A DNA stretch of 64,000 nucleotides, taken from contig CAXTCN010000009.1 in the NCBI GenBank assembly GCA_964242575.1, positions 1 through 64,000 of the forward strand. Direction: 5' to 3'. This DNA is from JANPPS01 sp964242575 (GTDB taxonomy: Bacteria > Pseudomonadota > Alphaproteobacteria > Acetobacterales > Acetobacteraceae). The translations under genes were made by a program, and so were the position numbers. Below the pieces are notes generated by a model. It ran no database searches. It was not told the DNA's origin and worked only from the letters and a program-made list of their open reading frames with translations. Numbering within the stretch: position 1 is the stretch's first letter; each line of letters opens with the position of its first letter. Below are positions 60,849 through 64,000 of the stretch, piece by piece.

Positions 60849-62942
60849 TTGACGGACATCACGACCGCCACCGCGGACGACACCGCGCACGCCGACTTGA
60901 CCGATCCTGCGCCCACTCCCGTCGTGGAGGCGGCGTCTGGGGCGGAGCCTGCGCCCGTTGCTGGAATGCAGAACGCGGCCGAGCTGCTGGGGCCGGTGGA
61001 GACGGAAGCTGAGCCTCAGCATAGCGACAAGCCTGGAGCGGGCGAGGATGAGGCGCAAGCCGGCATCGACGCGGCCGAGGCGGCTTACCATGCAAGCGAC
61101 GCCATAGAGGCGGCCGAGCCGAACGGGTTCCTGGAGCTCGGCTTGTCGGAGGAGATCGTGCGCGCGGTCGAGGCCAAGGGCTACCGCACGCCTACGCCGA
61201 TCCAGGCGCAGGCCATTCCGGCCGTGTTCATGGGGCGGGACGTGCTGGGTTGCGCGCAGACCGGAACCGGCAAGACCGCGAGCTTCGTGCTGCCGTTAAT
61301 GGACATCCTGTCCGGCAGCCGGGCCCGCGCGCGGATGCCGCGCAGCCTAATTCTCGAGCCGACGCGCGAACTTGCGTTGCAGGTGGCGGAGAACTTCGTC
61401 CAGTACGGCAAGAACCTGAAGCTGAATTACGCGCTGCTGATTGGCGGCGAGAGCCTGTCTGACCAGAAAGAAGCGCTGATGCGCGGCGTGGACGTGCTGA
61501 TCGCGACGCCGGGCCGTTTGATGGACCTGTTCGAACGCGGAGGGCTGCTGCTGACCGACACCAAAATCCTGGTGATCGACGAGGCGGACCGGATGCTCGA
61601 CATGGGCTTTATTCCGGATGTGGAGCGGATCGTCGGTTTCCTGCCTAAGACGCGGCAGACCTTGTTTTTCAGCGCCACCATGGCGCCGGAAATCCGGCGG
61701 CTGGCGGACGCGTTCCTGACCAATCCCAAGGAGATCACCGTCAGCCGGCCCGCGAGCGTCGCGTCCACGATTGTGGCCGGACTCACGGTGGTGGATGACT
61801 TGGACAAGCGCGAGGCGTTGCGGCGACTAATCGGCAGCCAGGATGTGCAGAACGCGTTGATCTTCTGCAACCGCAAGAAGGACGTGGACATCCTTTACAA
61901 GTCGCTGAAGCGGCATGGCTTCAGCGTGGGGTCGCTGCACGGCGACATGAGCCAGCCGGAGCGGTTCGCGATGCTGTCCCGGTTCAAGGCGAACGAGGTC
62001 CGGTTGCTCGTGTGCTCGGACGTTGCGGCGCGCGGCCTCGACATCGGCGGGTTGAGTCATGTGTTCAACTTCGACGTGCCGATCCATGCCGAAGATTACG
62101 TGCATCGCATTGGGCGCACGGGGCGGGCGGGCATGACCGGGCACGCGTTCACGCTCGCGACCCCGGATGACCGGCCCTTCGTGGACGCTATCGAGCGGTT
62201 GGTCGGCGCGCCGATTCCGCGCATGCAGGTCGAGGGCTTGCCCGAGGTCGAGTTCCCCGAGGATGACGGCACGCGGCGTCGCGGGCGCGGCCGTGGCTCC
62301 AAAGTGGCGGCAAAGAAGCCGGCGCGCGCGGTAAAGGCCGCCGAGCCGGCTGAGGCTGCGGACGCGCCGAAGGCGGCGAAGCCGCGGCGGTCGCGCGCCA
62401 AAAAGGCGGACGTTGCGCCCATTGAGGCACCGCAGCCGGATGCGGCCATTGCGGACGTGAATGTGGAGGCGGCCGTGGCGGATGCGGCGCTGGGCGAGAC
62501 GGCTGGGGACAACGGGGCGGCGACGGTGTTCGCCGCGCCGCGGCGGGCCGGAGCGGTCCGGCCTGTCGTGAAGACCGACGAGGAGCCTGCGCCGCGTCGC
62601 GGCGGACGCAACGAGGGACGCCGGCGCGACAAGCGGCCGGAAGCTCGCGTCGAAGCTGCGCCGGAGCCGGTGCCCGAGGTGCGGCCAGAACCCCGTGCGC
62701 AACCACGTCCGGAAACGCGCCGCCGGGAGGAGCCGCGGCGGGAGGAGACCCGGCGCGACGAGCCGCGCCGCGATGAGGCCAGACGCGATGAGCCGCGCAG
62801 CTTCGACCGTGGCCGTCCCCGTGACATGCGGCGTCGCGACGAGGACCTTGGGCCTTCGGTGGTGGGCTTTGGCGGCGAGGTGCCGGCGTTCATGCTGCTG
62901 CGGCCACGCACCAGCCGGGCGGCTCCGGCCACAGAAGAGTAG
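60849..62942 (+). CDS. DEAD-box ATP-dependent RNA helicase with long disordered tails
   Basis: A 697-residue RNA helicase of the RhlE/DeaD type that remodels RNA. The core (about 95-465) has Q motif TPTPIQ, Walker A AQTGTGKT at about 136, PTRELA, DEAD at 244-247, SAT, and HRIGRTGRAG. It is flanked by an acidic Ala/Glu-rich N-terminal tail of about 90 residues and a C-terminal tail of about 225 residues that ends in Arg/Glu/Asp repeats (RREEPRREETRRDEPRRDE). The start is TTG 60849 with a poor ribosome-binding site; the true start is uncertain. Confidence 0.92.
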   Translation: MTDITTATADDTAHADLTDPAPTPVVEAASGAEPAPVAGMQNAAELLGPVETEAEPQHSDKPGAGEDEAQAGIDAAEAAYHASDAIEAAEPNGFLELGLSEEIVRAVEAKGYRTPTPIQAQAIPAVFMGRDVLGCAQTGTGKTASFVLPLMDILSGSRARARMPRSLILEPTRELALQVAENFVQYGKNLKLNYALLIGGESLSDQKEALMRGVDVLIATPGRLMDLFERGGLLLTDTKILVIDEADRMLDMGFIPDVERIVGFLPKTRQTLFFSATMAPEIRRLADAFLTNPKEITVSRPASVASTIVAGLTVVDDLDKREALRRLIGSQDVQNALIFCNRKKDVDILYKSLKRHGFSVGSLHGDMSQPERFAMLSRFKANEVRLLVCSDVAARGLDIGGLSHVFNFDVPIHAEDYVHRIGRTGRAGMTGHAFTLATPDDRPFVDAIERLVGAPIPRMQVEGLPEVEFPEDDGTRRRGRGRGSKVAAKKPARAVKAAEPAEAADAPKAAKPRRSRAKKADVAPIEAPQPDAAIADVNVEAAVADAALGETAGDNGAATVFAAPRRAGAVRPVVKTDEEPAPRRGGRNEGRRRDKRPEARVEAAPEPVPEVRPEPRAQPRPETRRREEPRREETRRDEPRRDEARRDEPRSFDRGRPRDMRRRDEDLGPSVVGFGGEVPAFMLLRPRTSRAAPATEE

Positions 62943-62964
62943 ACACGCCATGAGGGCACCCGGA

Positions 62965-64000
62965 TGAACGTCGTCTCCCCCATTCAACAGCCCGAGGTCG
63001 CCGAGGCGCGGCTAACCGAGGACCGCCCGGCGCACAGCCGCAAGATGGGGCCGTTCAAGTGGGATGATGCGCTGCTGCTGGAGGACCAGCTCAGCGAAGA
63101 CGAGCGCGCCATGCGCGACGCGGCGCACGCGTACTGCCAGGACCGGCTGTTTTCCCGGGTGCTGCAGGCCAACCGGCATGAGCGGTTCGACCGCGAGATC
63201 ATGGCCGAGATGGGCGAGATGGGCTTCTTGGGCGCGACCTTGGATAGCCATGGCTGCGCGGGCGTCGGGTACGTCGCCTACGGGCTGATTGCCCGCGAGG
63301 TGGAACGGGTCGATAGCGGCTACCGCAGCGCGTTCAGCGTGCAGAGTTCTCTGGTCATGTATCCCATTTGGGCGTTCGGATCCGAGGACCAAAAAGACCG
63401 CTTCCTGCCCAAGCTGCGGTCCGGCGAGTTCGTCGGCTGCTTCGGCCTGACCGAGCCGGACGCCGGGTCCGACCCGGCCAGTATGCGGACACGCGCCAAG
63501 GCAGTGGACGGCGGGTTCGTGCTGAACGGCAGCAAGACCTGGATCACCAACTCGCCGATTGCGGACGTGTTCGTGGTGTGGGCCAAGAACGACGCCGGCG
63601 ACATCAAGGGGTATATCCTCGAAAAGGGCATGGCCGGGCTGTCGGCGCCGAAAATCGAGGGCAAGTTCGCGTTGCGGGCGTCTGTCACCGGCATGATTGC
63701 GATGCAGGACGTTTTCGTGCCGGCTGAAAATGAACTGCCGCATGTGAAGGGCTTACGCGGGCCGTTTAGCTGCCTGAACAACGCGCGGTATGGCATTAGC
63801 TGGGGCGCGCTGGGATCGGCGGAGTTCTGCTGGCATGCGGCGCGCGGCTACACGCTGGAGCGGCAGATGTTCGGTCGTCCGCTGGCAGCCACGCAGCTTA
63901 TCCAAAAGAAGCTCGCGGACATGCAGACCGAGATCACGCTGGGCTTACAGGGCGCGCTGCGGCTAGGGCGGCTGATGGAGGAGGGCCGGGCCGCGCCGGA
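62965..64000 (+). CDS. Acyl-CoA dehydrogenase, glutaryl-CoA dehydrogenase type (cut by window edge)
   Basis: Flavin-dependent acyl-CoA dehydrogenase; the first 345 codons are present. The segments SAFSVQSSLVMYPIWAFGSE, GCFGLTEPDAGSDPASM, GSKTWITNSPIADVFVVWAK and ERQMFGRPLAATQLIQKKLA follow the glutaryl-CoA dehydrogenase subfamily, which oxidises and decarboxylates glutaryl-CoA in lysine and tryptophan breakdown. The catalytic glutamate should lie just past the right edge. ATG 62965 has GAGGG about eight bases upstream and lies 22 bp after the helicase stop. Confidence 0.9.

Noticed and set aside
62717..62806. Short repeated units near the end of the helicase gene, looking at first like a repeat array
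   Set aside because: They are in-frame codons for the Arg/Glu/Asp-rich protein tail, not spaced CRISPR-like repeats.
62951..62968. Five-codon minicistron overlapping the acyl-CoA dehydrogenase start as ATGA
   Set aside because: No ribosome-binding site of its own; such a short frame is expected by chance.

Overview
The window is about 64 kb of GC-rich bacterial chromosome. Gene content and order point to an alphaproteobacterium, probably Rhodospirillales/Acetobacterales: a complete nuoA-N operon running into birA, coaX, rnj, a DUF1467 gene, proS, lolC, lolD and dnaE; tig-clpP-clpX-lon-hup in that order; a short proline-tRNA synthetase without the editing insert; and RNase J. The order-level placement is an inference. 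I see no rRNA, IS element, prophage or CRISPR array.

Region 1 (1-34965) is transcribed entirely from the minus strand. Read in that direction it holds the NAD(P)HX repair enzyme, a malonyl-CoA decarboxylase paired with an AceE/transketolase-like E1 enzyme, tRNA-Leu, the protein quality-control block tig-clpP-clpX-lon, HU, tRNA-Val and tRNA-Asp. All 14 complex I genes follow, then birA, coaX, rnj and DUF1467, closed by a strong intrinsic terminator near 4434-4472. Next come proS, lolC, lolD and the first 349 codons of dnaE, which runs off the left edge. Many junctions are stop/start overlaps or have no spacing, so the blocks are probably translationally coupled.

Region 2 (35008-36433, plus strand) has an orphan ParA-type ATPase and a VapBC toxin-antitoxin pair.

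Region 3 (36505-47420, minus strand) is a branched-chain amino acid/amide type ABC transporter operon (livG, livF, three tandem substrate-binding protein genes, livH, livM). It is followed by a PatZ-like fusion of an acyl-CoA synthetase (NDP-forming) module and a GNAT acetyltransferase, and by an EamA exporter. A CitE-like lyase diverges from livG across a 97-bp gap containing a 7-bp inverted repeat.

Region 4 (48445-58806, plus strand) is one compact operon: ECF sigma factor, a one-TM probable anti-sigma factor, a CnrX/Spy-like periplasmic sensor, a NodT-type outer-membrane lipoprotein, an MdtA-like adaptor and two RND pumps of MdtB/MdtC type. Successive genes mostly overlap by 1-4 bases. A 25-bp near-perfect palindrome lies just before the sigma gene, and a possible 41-codon cistron bridges the adaptor and the first pump.

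Region 5 (58818-64000) has a GH15 family glycosidase on the minus strand, a DEAD-box RNA helicase with long disordered tails, and the start of a glutaryl-CoA dehydrogenase-type acyl-CoA dehydrogenase that runs off the right edge.

Most of the window is conserved housekeeping. The best candidates for something less described are the sigma/sensor/RND operon with its palindrome and small cistron, the E1-like/malonyl-CoA decarboxylase pair, the triple binding-protein transporter operon, and a structured 391-bp gap at 4282-4672 that may encode a small RNA.
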